Virus record (IMG/VR): IMGVR_UViG_3300046507_000447
Span: 1-64,000 of that record
Reading direction: 5' to 3' (one strand)
Origin: a virus
Length of the DNA stretch: 64,000 nucleotides
The position numbers and the translations under genes are program-made. Shown here piece after piece: positions 1 to 9,791 of the stretch (positions within the stretch are counted from its first letter, which is position 1; each line of letters opens with the position of its first letter). The notes below the pieces were generated by a model. The model worked only from the letters and a program-made list of their open reading frames with translations, was not told the origin of the DNA and searched no databases.

Positions 1-2
1 AT

Positions 3-3000
3 GCAACGGCGGATCTGGCGAAGGCGGCGACCGGCCCCTTGCGCGAGGCCTTGAGCACGCAGCAGTCCGTTGTTGCTCGACTGAAGAATTCCTATGTGGA
101 CTTCGGACAGTCCCTGAAAACCCTGGCGCAGTCCACGGCGCAGATCGGCCCGCCGACGCAGCAGACGGCCGAAGCCTTCACTCGGCTCCAGAACGTGGCC
201 GCAGCCACCCGCAAGACGATCAGCGAAGAAGAGACTGCGCTGCGAGCCCTGGTGGCCGCTATGCGCGAGCCGATCACCTCGACGGCAGATCTCGCGGCGA
301 AACAGCAGCTCTTCACGTCCACGCTCACGCAGGGCGTGCGAGCCCTTGCCGAGACCACGGCGGCGATCGAGAAGGAAGCTGCGGCCGGCGCTCGCGTGGC
401 GGCGACCAATCGAGCCCGAGCTGCCTCCTATGCTGAAGTCGGCAACGCGACGCGCAAGACGGCGGACGATACCAATGCCGTCTCGGCCGCCAACGAGAAG
501 CTGTCCGAGAGCTACAAGAAGGTCGCCAACTCCAGCCGGCAAGCGCTCGACGTCTCGCAGCGTTTGAAGGCCGAAGTCCTGTCGCTGATCTCGACCTACG
601 GCGGGATCTACGGCGTGATCACGCTGCTCGGGCAGGTCATCGACAGCTACAAGGTGCTGGAGGCCGCCCAGAGCCGTCTCCGCGCCCTGAACAACGGTGA
701 CGAGGCCAAGTCCGCACAGGATCTCGATTTCGTGCGGCGGCAGGCGGATCGCCTGGGCATCTCGTTCGGCACGCTTGCTGAGGAATATACGAAGTTCGCT
801 GCCTCGACCAAGGGCACGATCATCCAGGGCGAGAAGACTAAGCAAGTATTTCTGAGTATCGCTGAAGCCGGCCGAGTAAATAAGTTGTCTCTGGACGACA
901 TGGCAGGTATTTTCAAGGCCGTTACCCAGATTGCAAGTAAAGGCAAGTTCCAACTTGAAGAACTTTCTGGGCAGTTGGGTGATAGACTTCCAGGCGCGCT
1001 GCAAATCCTGGCAGACGGTCTCGGAATTACTGTAGCACAGCTCCTAAAGCTCACAAAGAACGGTGAAGTTGCTTCTGGCGCTCTGGTAAACTTCGCGCAG
1101 GAGTTGGACAAGCGCTACGGTTCGGCCCTGGCGGCGTCGCTGGAGACGACGACGACCGCGCTCGGCCGCTTGCAGAACGCCTCCTTCAAGGCCCTCCTCT
1201 CGTTCGGCGAGGGCGGCTTTATCGAGGGCTTCACAAAGCTCATCAAGGATCTGACGCAGGTCTTGAATAGCGCGGACTTCCAAGCGCTGCTCGGCCACAT
1301 CTCTGGCGGCCTGGGTCTGCTCGCCCAGGCTCTCGGGCTCGCTGCGACCAACTGGCGGCTGCTGTCGGCCGCCGTGTCGGTATTCGTGGGCCTGAAGCTG
1401 GCCCCGGTGCTGATCGGTTTCGCCAAGGGCTTCGGTGACATGGTCACTGCGGTCAAGCTCGGCACGGTGGAGATCCGCGCGGCGCAGCAGCTCACAGCGG
1501 AAATCCCCGGCACGTTTACCCGCGCCGCGACTGCGGTCGGCTTGCTCGCGAATGGCTTCCGCGCGCTGCTGTCGTCTACCGGCGTGGGCCTCGCGCTTGC
1601 AGCCGTATCCTTCGCTATCACGTCCTGGGCAACGTCTGCGACCGAAGCCAGCAAGGCGATGGAAGTCCACCAGAAGATCGTGGATCAAGTCAAGAACGCC
1701 TACGACGGGGCGAAGGGCTCGGCGAAGAATTGGGCGGAAGTGATCAAGGGGATCACAAAAGACCAGGCAGTCACAAGCCTCCAGAACGTCACCAAGGCGT
1801 TGCAGGACCAGAGCAAAGCGGCGTTCGAGGGAACGCAGCAGCTCCGCGCGCTGGCGAGCCGTGGGCCGGCGCTCGATCAGCTCGGACAGAATACCCAGGC
1901 GGTCGCCAAGCAAATGCTGGCCCTGGTCGACTCGTTCGAGAAGTCCGCCAAGAGCGCCGACGACATCGATCGCTTCCGCCAGTCCATGGACTTGCTGGTT
2001 CGCTCGACGGACAACACGACGCTGAAGGACTTCGGCCGCGACGCGCGAGATAGCGCTGACGAGCTGAAGCCTTTTGCCAAGGCCGTTGATGACGCCCAGC
2101 TCGTCCTCAAAGTCTTGTTCGGCAACGCGGACGAGTCGTCTGCGGCCATGAACAAGCTCATGGGGATCTCGACTGATACCGGCAAGGAGATGGGCGACGC
2201 CGCTGTCGGTGGCGACACGTTCAACACGGCGCTCGATAAGCTCGACAAGACCGTCCTGCGCCTCACGGGCTCTCTCGATCACCTGAAGGATCGCCTTCAG
2301 CTCGACGCGGAATTCGAGGCGGCGGCCAAGGGCGCCAAGAACATGGGCGAGCTGAACACGGCGCTCGCGAAATACAATGAAGGCCTGAAAGCTCTCGACG
2401 GCAAGGAGGCGAACCGGATCTTCGGTAACGCTTCCAACGGCGTCCAGGCAGCAGCGAACCTCATCCGTGACCGCGAGAATTTCAGCCCCTCGTCCTATTT
2501 CGACGTCAACCATGAGCGCGTGGGCTTCGGCTCCGACACTGTGACCGATATCGACGGCACGTTCCGAGAAGTCGTCAAGGGTATGACGACGACGCTTGAA
2601 GCGGCCAATCGGGATCTCTACCGCCGCATCGGCGAGTTTCAAAACGGCATCGTCCAAAAGATCGGCGCGGATCGGTTCAACAGTTTTTCGGCGCAAGAAC
2701 AGGGCGCCCTCACGTCGATTGCCTACAACTACGGCTCGCTCCCCGACCGCATCACTGACGCGGTTAAGAATGGATCGAAGGAAGAGATCGCCACGGCTAT
2801 CCAGGGGCTTGGCGGCGATAACGGCGGCATCAACCGGAAGCGTCGGAACATTGAAGCTGCCGCCTTCAGCAATGACGACCAGGACGCCCAGAACAAGAAG
2901 TTCGATAAGGATCGCGAAGACGAGCAGAAGAAGGAAGCCGCCACCAAACAGCGTATCGCCGACGGCCAGACGGAGATCGAGCAGCAGACGCTCATCAACG

Positions 3001-4055
3001 ACGGCAAGGGTCGAGAAGCTGCGATCACCGAAGCCATTGCCAAGGCCAAAAAAGAAAACCCGGCTATCAACGCGCAAGAGATCGCGGCGATCACCGAGCA
3101 GGCGGGCAAGCTGTATGACCTGAAACAGGTCAGCAAGGATATCAAGGACGACAAGAAGGAAGCCGTCGCCGCCGAGCAACAGGTTAACGCCCTGCTCGCG
3201 CAGCAGAACGCGCTCGCGCAGCAATACAAGAACCAGATTAAGACCGGCGACACGACCGGCGCGGCGGCTACCAAGGAGCAGTTGGCCGGCATCAACGCCG
3301 AGCTGCTGAAGGCGATCGACAACGCCGAGGCGATGTGGAAGTCTATCGGCGGCCCGGTGGCGGACGCTGCGATCACGCGCCTGGAGACCGCCCGCATCAA
3401 GGCGTCCCAGCTTTCCGTCCAGGCCAAACAAAACTTTATCGATTGGGAGAAGGTCGGCAATCTGTTCGTGGACGGATTGACCAACGCCTTCGACCAGTTC
3501 GCCCAGGCCGTGGCCAACGGAGAGAACGTCGCGGAAGCCGCCCGCGACGCCTTCCTGAAGTTCGCTGCTGATTTCTTGATCGAGATCGGCAAGATGATCA
3601 TCCGGCAGGCGTTGTTCAACCTCCTGCGCGGCCTGGGCGGACCTTTCGCCAACCTCGGGCTCGGGGCAGGCGCAGCAACCGCGCACACGGGCGGTCTGGT
3701 CGGTAGCTCGCGCGTCGGCTCGGGCAACCAGACACGCAACGTCAACCCGGCAATCTTCTCGGCCGCGCCTCGTTTCCACACGGGCGGGATCGTCGGCCTG
3801 CGCCCTGGTGAAGTCCCGATCATCGCCAAGCAAGGCGAGGAGGTTCTGAAGGAGAACGACCCCCGGCATATCCTCAACGGTGGCGGCGGCATGATGGCCG
3901 GCCCCGGCCCTGCGGCTGCGCCCAACATCAAGATCGTCAATTCCTTCGACGCGCCGTCGGTTGTCAGTGACGCGCTCTCGACCGTTACCGGCGAGCAAGC
4001 GGTTCTGAACGTCATCAAGAAGAACCGTGGCGCGGTTCGCGACATTACGAGGTAA
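3..4055 (+). CDS. Tail tape measure protein with embedded lysozyme-like domain (5' end cut by window)
   Basis: The frame is open from base 3, so the true start lies before the window. A tape-measure domain covers about 640-1130 (the stretch with LGISFGTLAEEY and QLEELSGQLGDRLPGAL). At about 2430-2880 there is a lysozyme-like domain with Glu (codon 2475) and Asp (codon 2502) nine residues apart, as E11 and D20 in T4 lysozyme, then GFGSDT and AYNYGSLP. A coiled, charged segment follows. The C-terminus has the usual amphipathic helix and two HTGG(L/I)VG motifs. The protein sets tail length and may cut peptidoglycan during DNA entry. G+C drops at 841-1080 without loss of frame. Confidence 0.93.
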   Translation, partial: ATADLAKAATGPLREALSTQQSVVARLKNSYVDFGQSLKTLAQSTAQIGPPTQQTAEAFTRLQNVAAATRKTISEEETALRALVAAMREPITSTADLAAKQQLFTSTLTQGVRALAETTAAIEKEAAAGARVAATNRARAASYAEVGNATRKTADDTNAVSAANEKLSESYKKVANSSRQALDVSQRLKAEVLSLISTYGGIYGVITLLGQVIDSYKVLEAAQSRLRALNNGDEAKSAQDLDFVRRQADRLGISFGTLAEEYTKFAASTKGTIIQGEKTKQVFLSIAEAGRVNKLSLDDMAGIFKAVTQIASKGKFQLEELSGQLGDRLPGALQILADGLGITVAQLLKLTKNGEVASGALVNFAQELDKRYGSALAASLETTTTALGRLQNASFKALLSFGEGGFIEGFTKLIKDLTQVLNSADFQALLGHISGGLGLLAQALGLAATNWRLLSAAVSVFVGLKLAPVLIGFAKGFGDMVTAVKLGTVEIRAAQQLTAEIPGTFTRAATAVGLLANGFRALLSSTGVGLALAAVSFAITSWATSATEASKAMEVHQKIVDQVKNAYDGAKGSAKNWAEVIKGITKDQAVTSLQNVTKALQDQSKAAFEGTQQLRALASRGPALDQLGQNTQAVAKQMLALVDSFEKSAKSADDIDRFRQSMDLLVRSTDNTTLKDFGRDARDSADELKPFAKAVDDAQLVLKVLFGNADESSAAMNKLMGISTDTGKEMGDAAVGGDTFNTALDKLDKTVLRLTGSLDHLKDRLQLDAEFEAAAKGAKNMGELNTALAKYNEGLKALDGKEANRIFGNASNGVQAAANLIRDRENFSPSSYFDVNHERVGFGSDTVTDIDGTFREVVKGMTTTLEAANRDLYRRIGEFQNGIVQKIGADRFNSFSAQEQGALTSIAYNYGSLPDRITDAVKNGSKEEIATAIQGLGGDNGGINRKRRNIEAAAFSNDDQDAQNKKFDKDREDEQKKEAATKQRIADGQTEIEQQTLINDGKGREAAITEAIAKAKKENPAINAQEIAAITEQAGKLYDLKQVSKDIKDDKKEAVAAEQQVNALLAQQNALAQQYKNQIKTGDTTGAAATKEQLAGINAELLKAIDNAEAMWKSIGGPVADAAITRLETARIKASQLSVQAKQNFIDWEKVGNLFVDGLTNAFDQFAQAVANGENVAEAARDAFLKFAADFLIEIGKMIIRQALFNLLRGLGGPFANLGLGAGAATAHTGGLVGSSRVGSGNQTRNVNPAIFSAAPRFHTGGIVGLRPGEVPIIAKQGEEVLKENDPRHILNGGGGMMAGPGPAAAPNIKIVNSFDAPSVVSDALSTVTGEQAVLNVIKKNRGAVRDITR

Positions 4056-4058
4056 CGT

Positions 4059-5294
4059 GTGACGATCTATTCGAACGTCTTCCCGACTCACGACCAGCCC
4101 TATCGCTTGTTCCCGTTGCGCCACAACTGGAACACGCCCTTCCGCACGAACTATGAATTCAAGACGGACATCATCGTCTCGGGCAACGGCAAGGAGCAGC
4201 GCCGCGCCGTCCGGTACGAGCCGCGTGCATCGTTCGAGTTCACATGCAACTACAAGGATAATGAGAAGTACCTGTTCGATCGGTTCATGGACCAGGATCC
4301 GAAGAAGCTTTGCTGGGTCGCGGAGGAATGCAAGACGGCCTTCACCTCGATCGCGATGGACGAGGACGAGACGTCCGTCAAGTTTCGCGGCGGCCGGCCC
4401 GAGTGGATGCCGGTTAACCCGGCAGGCCTGAACGTGATCCTGCAATACGAGGGCCAGACCGAGACGCGCGTCGTCCAGGCGTGCAGCGACAACGTCATGA
4501 CCTTCACCGAACACAACAAGTCGGTCTGGCCTGCGGGCACGAGGATCATGGCTGGGGCTCTCGCTCGCGTGCGTCCGGATCCGACGTCTGGCCGTCTCAC
4601 CAATCGAGCCGGCACGGTAAACGTCGCCTTCGATATGAACCCGAGCTTCGCCACCTTCACGCCGGGAGTGGGCGACCAGACGTTCCTCGGCTTCCGCGAG
4701 ATCATCCCGTGGGAAATCAATTGGGGCGCGAACCCCGAGGTCACGCACGCTTGGCCGCGCGACGATGTCGATTATGGCTACGGCATGATCCAGACATTTA
4801 CGCCCATCAACTTTCCCGGAAGGATCAACAAATTCAGCTACTGGCGCAAGGGGTGGCAGAATTCCTATAACATGATCGACTTTTTCTTCCGCATGAAGGG
4901 CCGCAACCGGGAGTTCTTCGCGCCCGGATACGAGCGTGCGATCCCTTATTACGCGGCGGCGCAGGGCAACAAGTCGATCCTGATCAAGGGTCTCGATTTC
5001 GCCTACACCTACATGGGCAGCACGGTCTACCGCCGCGTCGCAATTCGGTTGAAAGACGGCTCGCTGATCCATCGGCAAGTTGACTTTATCGAGGCGCTCC
5101 CGGATACCAACACATCGGTTATCTGGCTCACGGAAGACCTCCCGGAAGTCCCGGTCGCGCCGGCCGAGACGAACGGCATCTGGTGGGTCACAGTCTCCAG
5201 GTTTGCGAGCGACATCCTCACGGTCGATTGGCTGACGGATGATATCGCGCAGATCACGTTCAACCTGCAAAACCTGGAGAACTACGACGTATGA
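4059..5294 (+). CDS. Tail protein downstream of tape measure (distal tail/baseplate-type)
   Basis: A 411-residue protein with a GTG start 3 bases after the tape-measure stop. It is rich in aromatic residues and beta-type segments and lacks signals for export. Position between tape measure and the BR0599-type protein matches the lambda M/L or distal-tail slot, where proteins form the ring joining tube and tip. I recognise no specific catalytic motif. The role is inferred from order alone. It overlaps the next gene by ATGA, so the two are probably translationally coupled. Confidence 0.75.
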   Translation: MTIYSNVFPTHDQPYRLFPLRHNWNTPFRTNYEFKTDIIVSGNGKEQRRAVRYEPRASFEFTCNYKDNEKYLFDRFMDQDPKKLCWVAEECKTAFTSIAMDEDETSVKFRGGRPEWMPVNPAGLNVILQYEGQTETRVVQACSDNVMTFTEHNKSVWPAGTRIMAGALARVRPDPTSGRLTNRAGTVNVAFDMNPSFATFTPGVGDQTFLGFREIIPWEINWGANPEVTHAWPRDDVDYGYGMIQTFTPINFPGRINKFSYWRKGWQNSYNMIDFFFRMKGRNREFFAPGYERAIPYYAAAQGNKSILIKGLDFAYTYMGSTVYRRVAIRLKDGSLIHRQVDFIEALPDTNTSVIWLTEDLPEVPVAPAETNGIWWVTVSRFASDILTVDWLTDDIAQITFNLQNLENYDV

Positions 5295-6112
5295 CGTTCA
5301 AACAGTATGAGCAGGACCAGGAACGCGGCGCGCCGATCAACATTTTCGAGTTCATTGCCGGCGACCAGACCTACAAATATTGCTCGGCCACGGGCTACTA
5401 TCAGGGCGCGACGCCGATCCCGATCTCTGCGGAGTCGGTGAAGACCCAGGCGAAGTTCGAGAAGACCGAGCTGGTCATCACCCTGCCGGTAGACACGGAT
5501 CTCGCGCGGCTCTTCCTGCCCTATCCGCCGCCCTATGTCGTGCGCGTCATCATGCGCCAGATGCATCTCACGGATCCCAGCCAGCAAGCGCTCGCCGTCT
5601 GGACGGGCCGCGTGCTCACGGTCGGTCGGGAAAAGGATGAAGCCAAGCTCACATGCGACAGCACGATCCTGTCCTTCAAGCGCCCAGGCCTGCGCCGCAA
5701 TTTCCAGCACGGTTGCCCGCTGCTGCTCTATGGCCAGGGCCTCGGCCAGTGCAACGTCAACCGCGAAGGCTTCAAGGTCACGACGGTCGTTGAAGACATC
5801 AACCCCGACGGCTCGCTCCAACTCCCGGTCGGCTGGAACGGCGCCTGGGCCTCGGACAAGTTTCGCGGCGGCATGATCAAATGGGTATCGAGCGTCGGCC
5901 AGGAGACGCGCGGCGTCATCGCCACGACCGACACGACGATCAAGTTCGGCGGTCTGCTGCGCGAGATCGTAGCCGGCGACACGATCACTCTCTATCTCGG
6001 ATGCCGCCACGACCTGGACGATTGCCGGGACACGTTTGCCAACGCGGTGAACTACGGCGGCCAACCCTGGATCCCATTCAAGAACCCGATCAAGCAACAT
6101 CCGTATTGGTGA
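5291..6112 (+). CDS. DUF2163/BR0599-type tail-tip protein
   Basis: A 273-residue protein. The C-terminal half has the family's cysteine pattern: FQHGC and QCNVN near residues 140-155, then GCRHDLDDCRDTF near 240, ending in GGQPWIP and a proline-rich tail. The same fold family is found in gene transfer agent and lambda L-like tail-tip proteins, where the cysteines may bind metal or an iron-sulfur cluster. Start ATG overlaps the preceding stop (ATGA). It likely sits in the tail-tip complex with the hub at 6533-9028. Confidence 0.8.
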   Translation: MTFKQYEQDQERGAPINIFEFIAGDQTYKYCSATGYYQGATPIPISAESVKTQAKFEKTELVITLPVDTDLARLFLPYPPPYVVRVIMRQMHLTDPSQQALAVWTGRVLTVGREKDEAKLTCDSTILSFKRPGLRRNFQHGCPLLLYGQGLGQCNVNREGFKVTTVVEDINPDGSLQLPVGWNGAWASDKFRGGMIKWVSSVGQETRGVIATTDTTIKFGGLLREIVAGDTITLYLGCRHDLDDCRDTFANAVNYGGQPWIPFKNPIKQHPYW

Positions 6113-6115
6113 GCC

Positions 6116-6346
6116 ATGCTGTTCAACATCCTCATCGGTCTCGCGCTGCTGATCATCGGCTACTTCATCATGCCGAAACCGAAGGCCCCCAAGCCTGACG
6201 AGGTGCAGCAGTTGGAAGCGCCGACGGCTTCGGCCGGCAAACAGGCTCCCGTGATCTTCGGCGACAAGCTGTATAAAGAGGCGAACTTCAACTGGTACGG
6301 GAACATCCAAAACGTCCGCAAGAAAAAGAAGAGCAAGAAGAAGTGA
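6116..6346 (+). CDS. Small membrane-anchored tail-module protein
   Basis: A 76-residue protein with one N-terminal transmembrane helix (about residues 3-18, LFNILIGLALLIIGYFIM) followed by a soluble part and a very basic lysine-rich end. It lies in the slot between the BR0599-type protein and the tip hub, where lambda-like phages often have short proteins with a hydrophobic N-terminus. Function is unknown; it may be an assembly factor at the membrane or be injected. It overlaps the next gene by GTGA. Confidence 0.7.
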   Translation: MLFNILIGLALLIIGYFIMPKPKAPKPDEVQQLEAPTASAGKQAPVIFGDKLYKEANFNWYGNIQNVRKKKKSKKK

Positions 6347-6540
6347 CCCAGCCTATCACCCTACGCGAGGCGCGCGACGCTGGTTTCTGTGTGAAAGGGC
6401 AGCGGGAGTTCCTGAATGCCTCGGGCGTGGATTGGCGAGACTATGTCCGCAATGGTATCGAGGTTGACCGCGCGCTTTCTCTCGACGGCTGGGCCGGCCC
6501 CATAAACAAGATCCTGGCGAAGAGGGAAACCCGTGGGTAA
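6343..6540 (+). CDS. Small conserved tail-module protein (TLREARDAGFC type)
   Basis: A 65-residue protein with GTG start in a GTGA overlap. The pattern R-x2-GFC-x2-GxREF-x5-VDWRDYVRNGI resembles a short protein commonly encoded just before the tail-tip hub in lambda- and Mu-like phages. No function is known to me. The tight overlaps on both sides suggest it is made in step with the tip hub. Confidence that it is a real gene is high; the role is open. Confidence 0.7.
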   Translation: MTQPITLREARDAGFCVKGQREFLNASGVDWRDYVRNGIEVDRALSLDGWAGPINKILAKRETRG

Positions 6541-9028
6541 ATCTCAAAAGACCCCCTATCAGGAATACTATATCAGCTTCGACATGGCCGTCTGCCACGG
6601 CCCGATCGACCATTTGGTGCAGCTCTATTTCGAAGAGAAGCCGGTCCTACCCACGGACAATTCGGGGATCGCCGGCCCGTCCATCTGGCAGATCGATGAG
6701 CCTGATCTATTCGGCGGCAACGAGCGCGAAGGCGGTATCGTCGGCACGGCTGCATGGCGCATCGGTGACGCGACGCAAGTCCTGCCGCCCGAGCTGGCCC
6801 GCAAGATGCAGGTCTCGGCAAGCTTTGCCCCTGGCTATCGGGGGATCGCCTGCCTCGCACTCTACGGCGACGACAACAGCGACCGCGAAGGCGCAGTGGT
6901 AGCCGACAACAATCCGCGCGTGCCGTCGGTCTGGATGCGCCTGCGCCGGTACAGCGCCACGCTCGGCAACAACACGAACGTTATCCTCGCGCCGGTCCTG
7001 GAAGCCTACCTGGACTCCAACCCGGCTAACATCATCCACGAAGTGCTCACCAATCCATTCTGGGGGGCCGGGGCGAGCGCGGACGAGTTCGACGTGCCGA
7101 AGTGGCTCGCGGCGGCGCAAACGCTCTATGACGAGAAGCTCGGCCTTTCTGTCGTATGGACCCGGCAAGGCACGGTCGAGGATTTCGTCCAGGAGGTTCT
7201 CGATCACATCAACGGCATGGTCTTCTTCGATCCCTATGCCGGCAAGGCCGTGCTGAAGCTGGTCCGCGACGACTATGACCGCGACAGCCTGCCGCTCTTC
7301 GGCCCCGACAATTGCGAGCTGACGAGCTACAAGGACTCACTCTGGGGCGAGACGGCCAACGAGGTTGTCGTCACCTGGACGGATCCGCTCGGCGAGCTAT
7401 CGGGCGACGGTGCGAGCACGATCACCTATCAGGAGCCCGGTAACATCGCCATGCAGGGCGACGTCGTGTCGGTGAACCGCAACTATTACATGGTGCAGAA
7501 TGCCGAGCTGGCGGCACGCCTTTGCATGCGCGAGCTTCAGACGGAGTCGGCCCCGCTGCGCAGCGTGAACCTGGAGGTCATGCGGTCGGCTTGGTTCAAC
7601 CTGGACGGTTCCCCGATCCTTCCGGGCGACGTTGTCAAGTTCAAGTGGGAGCCCTACAATATCGAGCAGCTCTTCTTGCGCGTGCTCAATATCGATTGGG
7701 GGACGGTCGATCAGTCTACTATCCAGGTAGAATTGATCGAGGATATCTTCTCGTTCCAGCTCGCCGAGTTCGCGCTTCCGGGTGGCCCCGAGTGGGAAGA
7801 CCCCGGCCAGGATCCCGACAGCTCGGACTATCTCGCGATCCCCGCCAAGTTTTTCGCCGCGCCCATCTCGCTCATCCAGCAAGACTTCGGTGCGGACGCT
7901 GCGCCCTATCTCGCAGACGATAGCTACTACCCGCAGATCCTCATCGGCGTTTGCGTGACGCCGCTCCCTGGGAGCTATGACGACAAGGGGGCGCTGATCG
8001 CCGGCCAGCCCGATCTCCAGTCTTTCGAGATGTGGACCCCCGGCACGGACTTGACCGGCGCGGCCGGATGGGACGACCTCGGCGAGAAACAGCTCACGGG
8101 CAAAGGCCAGCTCAAGGTGCGGCTGGTCCAGGAGGTTATCAGCACGCTCTTCTTCGAAAACAAGATGGGCGGCGACGGCCCGCAGGTTGGCCGCTACGCG
8201 ATCATCGGAGACGGATCTGAGTACACAGATGAATGGATCCTTTTTGAAGAGAAGGTAGCCTCGAACACCTGGAGGGTTCGGCGCGGCGTGCTCGACACGG
8301 TCCCGCATATCTGGGAGGTCGGAACCTCGCTCTACTTCATCTCGGAGTCGTTCGATGCCTACGATACGGGCACCAGCCTCGCCTTCCACGACGAGCAGTA
8401 TAAGCTCCAGCCGCGCACCAGCAAAGGCTTCCGCACTTTCGAAGGCGTGGTCCCGGTCACGACGAACCGACCCGATCGCCCGTACCTCCCATACCGTCCC
8501 GCGAACGTGCTCATGGCCGGCAAGATGTTCGGCCTGATCGATGAGAGCCAGTTGTTCGATCGCGAGACCTCAGCGGACGACACGAACGAGCCGCGCGAGC
8601 ATTGGGTCTTTCACATCACCTGGAGCCGGCGCAACCGCAAGCTGGAGGACAGCGTCGTCTACCGGTGGGATGATGCAGACCTCTTGCCCGAAGACGGCCA
8701 GACGACCTCGATCCTGGTCTACGGTGGGCCAGACGCAACCGGGCCGCTGGTCGATCGCATCGACGGGATCACGGGCACGGACTACGATTTCTCGATCATC
8801 GAACACACGGCGACGCTGACAAACCTGTCGCTGAAATTCATCTCGCAGCGCGACGGCTACGACAGCTTGCAGGGCCTTGTCCTGAACCTCGATCTCTATA
8901 TCAAGGGCTTCGGTTCGGATTACGGTTGGCTCTACGGCGGCTGGCCGGCTTCGGCTCTCGCCACACACGTCGGCGCGGAGATCGAGCTGCCGGGGATCAC
9001 CGTCGAAGGCGTCATTAACGAGGTTTGA
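6533..9028 (+). CDS. Tail-tip hub / central fibre protein (J-like, phage_tail_3 type)
   Basis: An 831-residue protein, GTG start overlapping the previous gene by 8 bases. The middle (about residues 220-330, with VEDFVQEVLDHINGMVFFD and TSYKDSLWGETANEVVV) has the look of the putative phage tail hub family found in alphaproteobacterial phages. It should close the tail tube and carry the receptor-binding proteins encoded downstream. The last 20 residues contain one IELPGITVEG unit of the LP repeat that is amplified in the protein at 15655-17442. Confidence 0.8.
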   Translation: MGKSQKTPYQEYYISFDMAVCHGPIDHLVQLYFEEKPVLPTDNSGIAGPSIWQIDEPDLFGGNEREGGIVGTAAWRIGDATQVLPPELARKMQVSASFAPGYRGIACLALYGDDNSDREGAVVADNNPRVPSVWMRLRRYSATLGNNTNVILAPVLEAYLDSNPANIIHEVLTNPFWGAGASADEFDVPKWLAAAQTLYDEKLGLSVVWTRQGTVEDFVQEVLDHINGMVFFDPYAGKAVLKLVRDDYDRDSLPLFGPDNCELTSYKDSLWGETANEVVVTWTDPLGELSGDGASTITYQEPGNIAMQGDVVSVNRNYYMVQNAELAARLCMRELQTESAPLRSVNLEVMRSAWFNLDGSPILPGDVVKFKWEPYNIEQLFLRVLNIDWGTVDQSTIQVELIEDIFSFQLAEFALPGGPEWEDPGQDPDSSDYLAIPAKFFAAPISLIQQDFGADAAPYLADDSYYPQILIGVCVTPLPGSYDDKGALIAGQPDLQSFEMWTPGTDLTGAAGWDDLGEKQLTGKGQLKVRLVQEVISTLFFENKMGGDGPQVGRYAIIGDGSEYTDEWILFEEKVASNTWRVRRGVLDTVPHIWEVGTSLYFISESFDAYDTGTSLAFHDEQYKLQPRTSKGFRTFEGVVPVTTNRPDRPYLPYRPANVLMAGKMFGLIDESQLFDRETSADDTNEPREHWVFHITWSRRNRKLEDSVVYRWDDADLLPEDGQTTSILVYGGPDATGPLVDRIDGITGTDYDFSIIEHTATLTNLSLKFISQRDGYDSLQGLVLNLDLYIKGFGSDYGWLYGGWPASALATHVGAEIELPGITVEGVINEV

Positions 9029-9029
9029 T

Positions 9030-9791
9030 ATGACAGTAGATTTGGGGCAGGCGGGAACATTTCATCTCTACCCGTCGCAGGATAACAACTACACGCGCGG
9101 GCTCAACCTGAACTGGATCGCCATGTCCATGCTCATGAGCCCGTCGGTGATCAGCAAGACGACCTCGATCCCCGGTTCGGCCGACGAGGGCGATCAATAT
9201 ATCGACCCCGCGACATTGCGTGTCTTCGCCTGGAACGACGGCTTTACCGACAACGATCCCAACGGCGGTCCGCCAAACGTTTCGCCGGCCGGCTGGTATT
9301 CCCTGGCCCCGAAGCCCGGTCTCTTCATGCACGTACAGGATGAAGAGAAGGTATACATGTATACCAATGAGGGTCTCTGGATGGAGATCTGGGACATCAA
9401 CGCGACGCATCATCCGGTCGCCCGCGAGCTGCCCTTCTATTCTCCAGGCGGCTTGCGTCCTGGCGCAACGATCTTCTCCTATGTCGCAGCTCTCCAACTC
9501 ACGCTTCCGGCCGGATCCGTTGCGGGCGGGGCGGCTTGCGAGGTCGCGCCGACAGGTGAAGTCGTGCTCGGCATCAACAAGAGCGGCGCGCAGGTCGGCA
9601 CGATCACCTTCGCCTCGGGCTCGACGTCGGGGGTCATCAACATCCCTGCCGAAGTCATCGTCCAGCCGGCGCTCCCCGGTGAGAACATGTATGTCCAGGC
9701 GAACATGATGACGATCGTCTCTCCCGGCGATGTCCACGGGCTCGTCGGTCTGTCGTTAACACTGCGCGGCGAAATTCAGGCGATCGACTAA
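9030..9791 (+). CDS. DUF2793-type tail protein
   Basis: A 253-residue protein directly after the hub. The first half holds an N-terminal segment with GDQYIDP, GWYSLAPKPG and GLWMEI, resembling the DUF2793 family of alphaproteobacterial phages. The C-terminal part is a beta-rich domain with a hydrophobic core. Probably a tail-tip accessory or fibre-attachment protein. Its stop codon overlaps the next start (TAATG). Confidence 0.65.
   Translation: MTVDLGQAGTFHLYPSQDNNYTRGLNLNWIAMSMLMSPSVISKTTSIPGSADEGDQYIDPATLRVFAWNDGFTDNDPNGGPPNVSPAGWYSLAPKPGLFMHVQDEEKVYMYTNEGLWMEIWDINATHHPVARELPFYSPGGLRPGATIFSYVAALQLTLPAGSVAGGAACEVAPTGEVVLGINKSGAQVGTITFASGSTSGVINIPAEVIVQPALPGENMYVQANMMTIVSPGDVHGLVGLSLTLRGEIQAID

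Noticed and set aside
1044-5270. A 1408-codon open frame on the minus strand under the tape measure and tail genes
   Set aside because: It mirrors strongly biased plus-strand codons; the product is Arg/Leu/Asp-rich without domains, and the plus-strand genes have clear family motifs.
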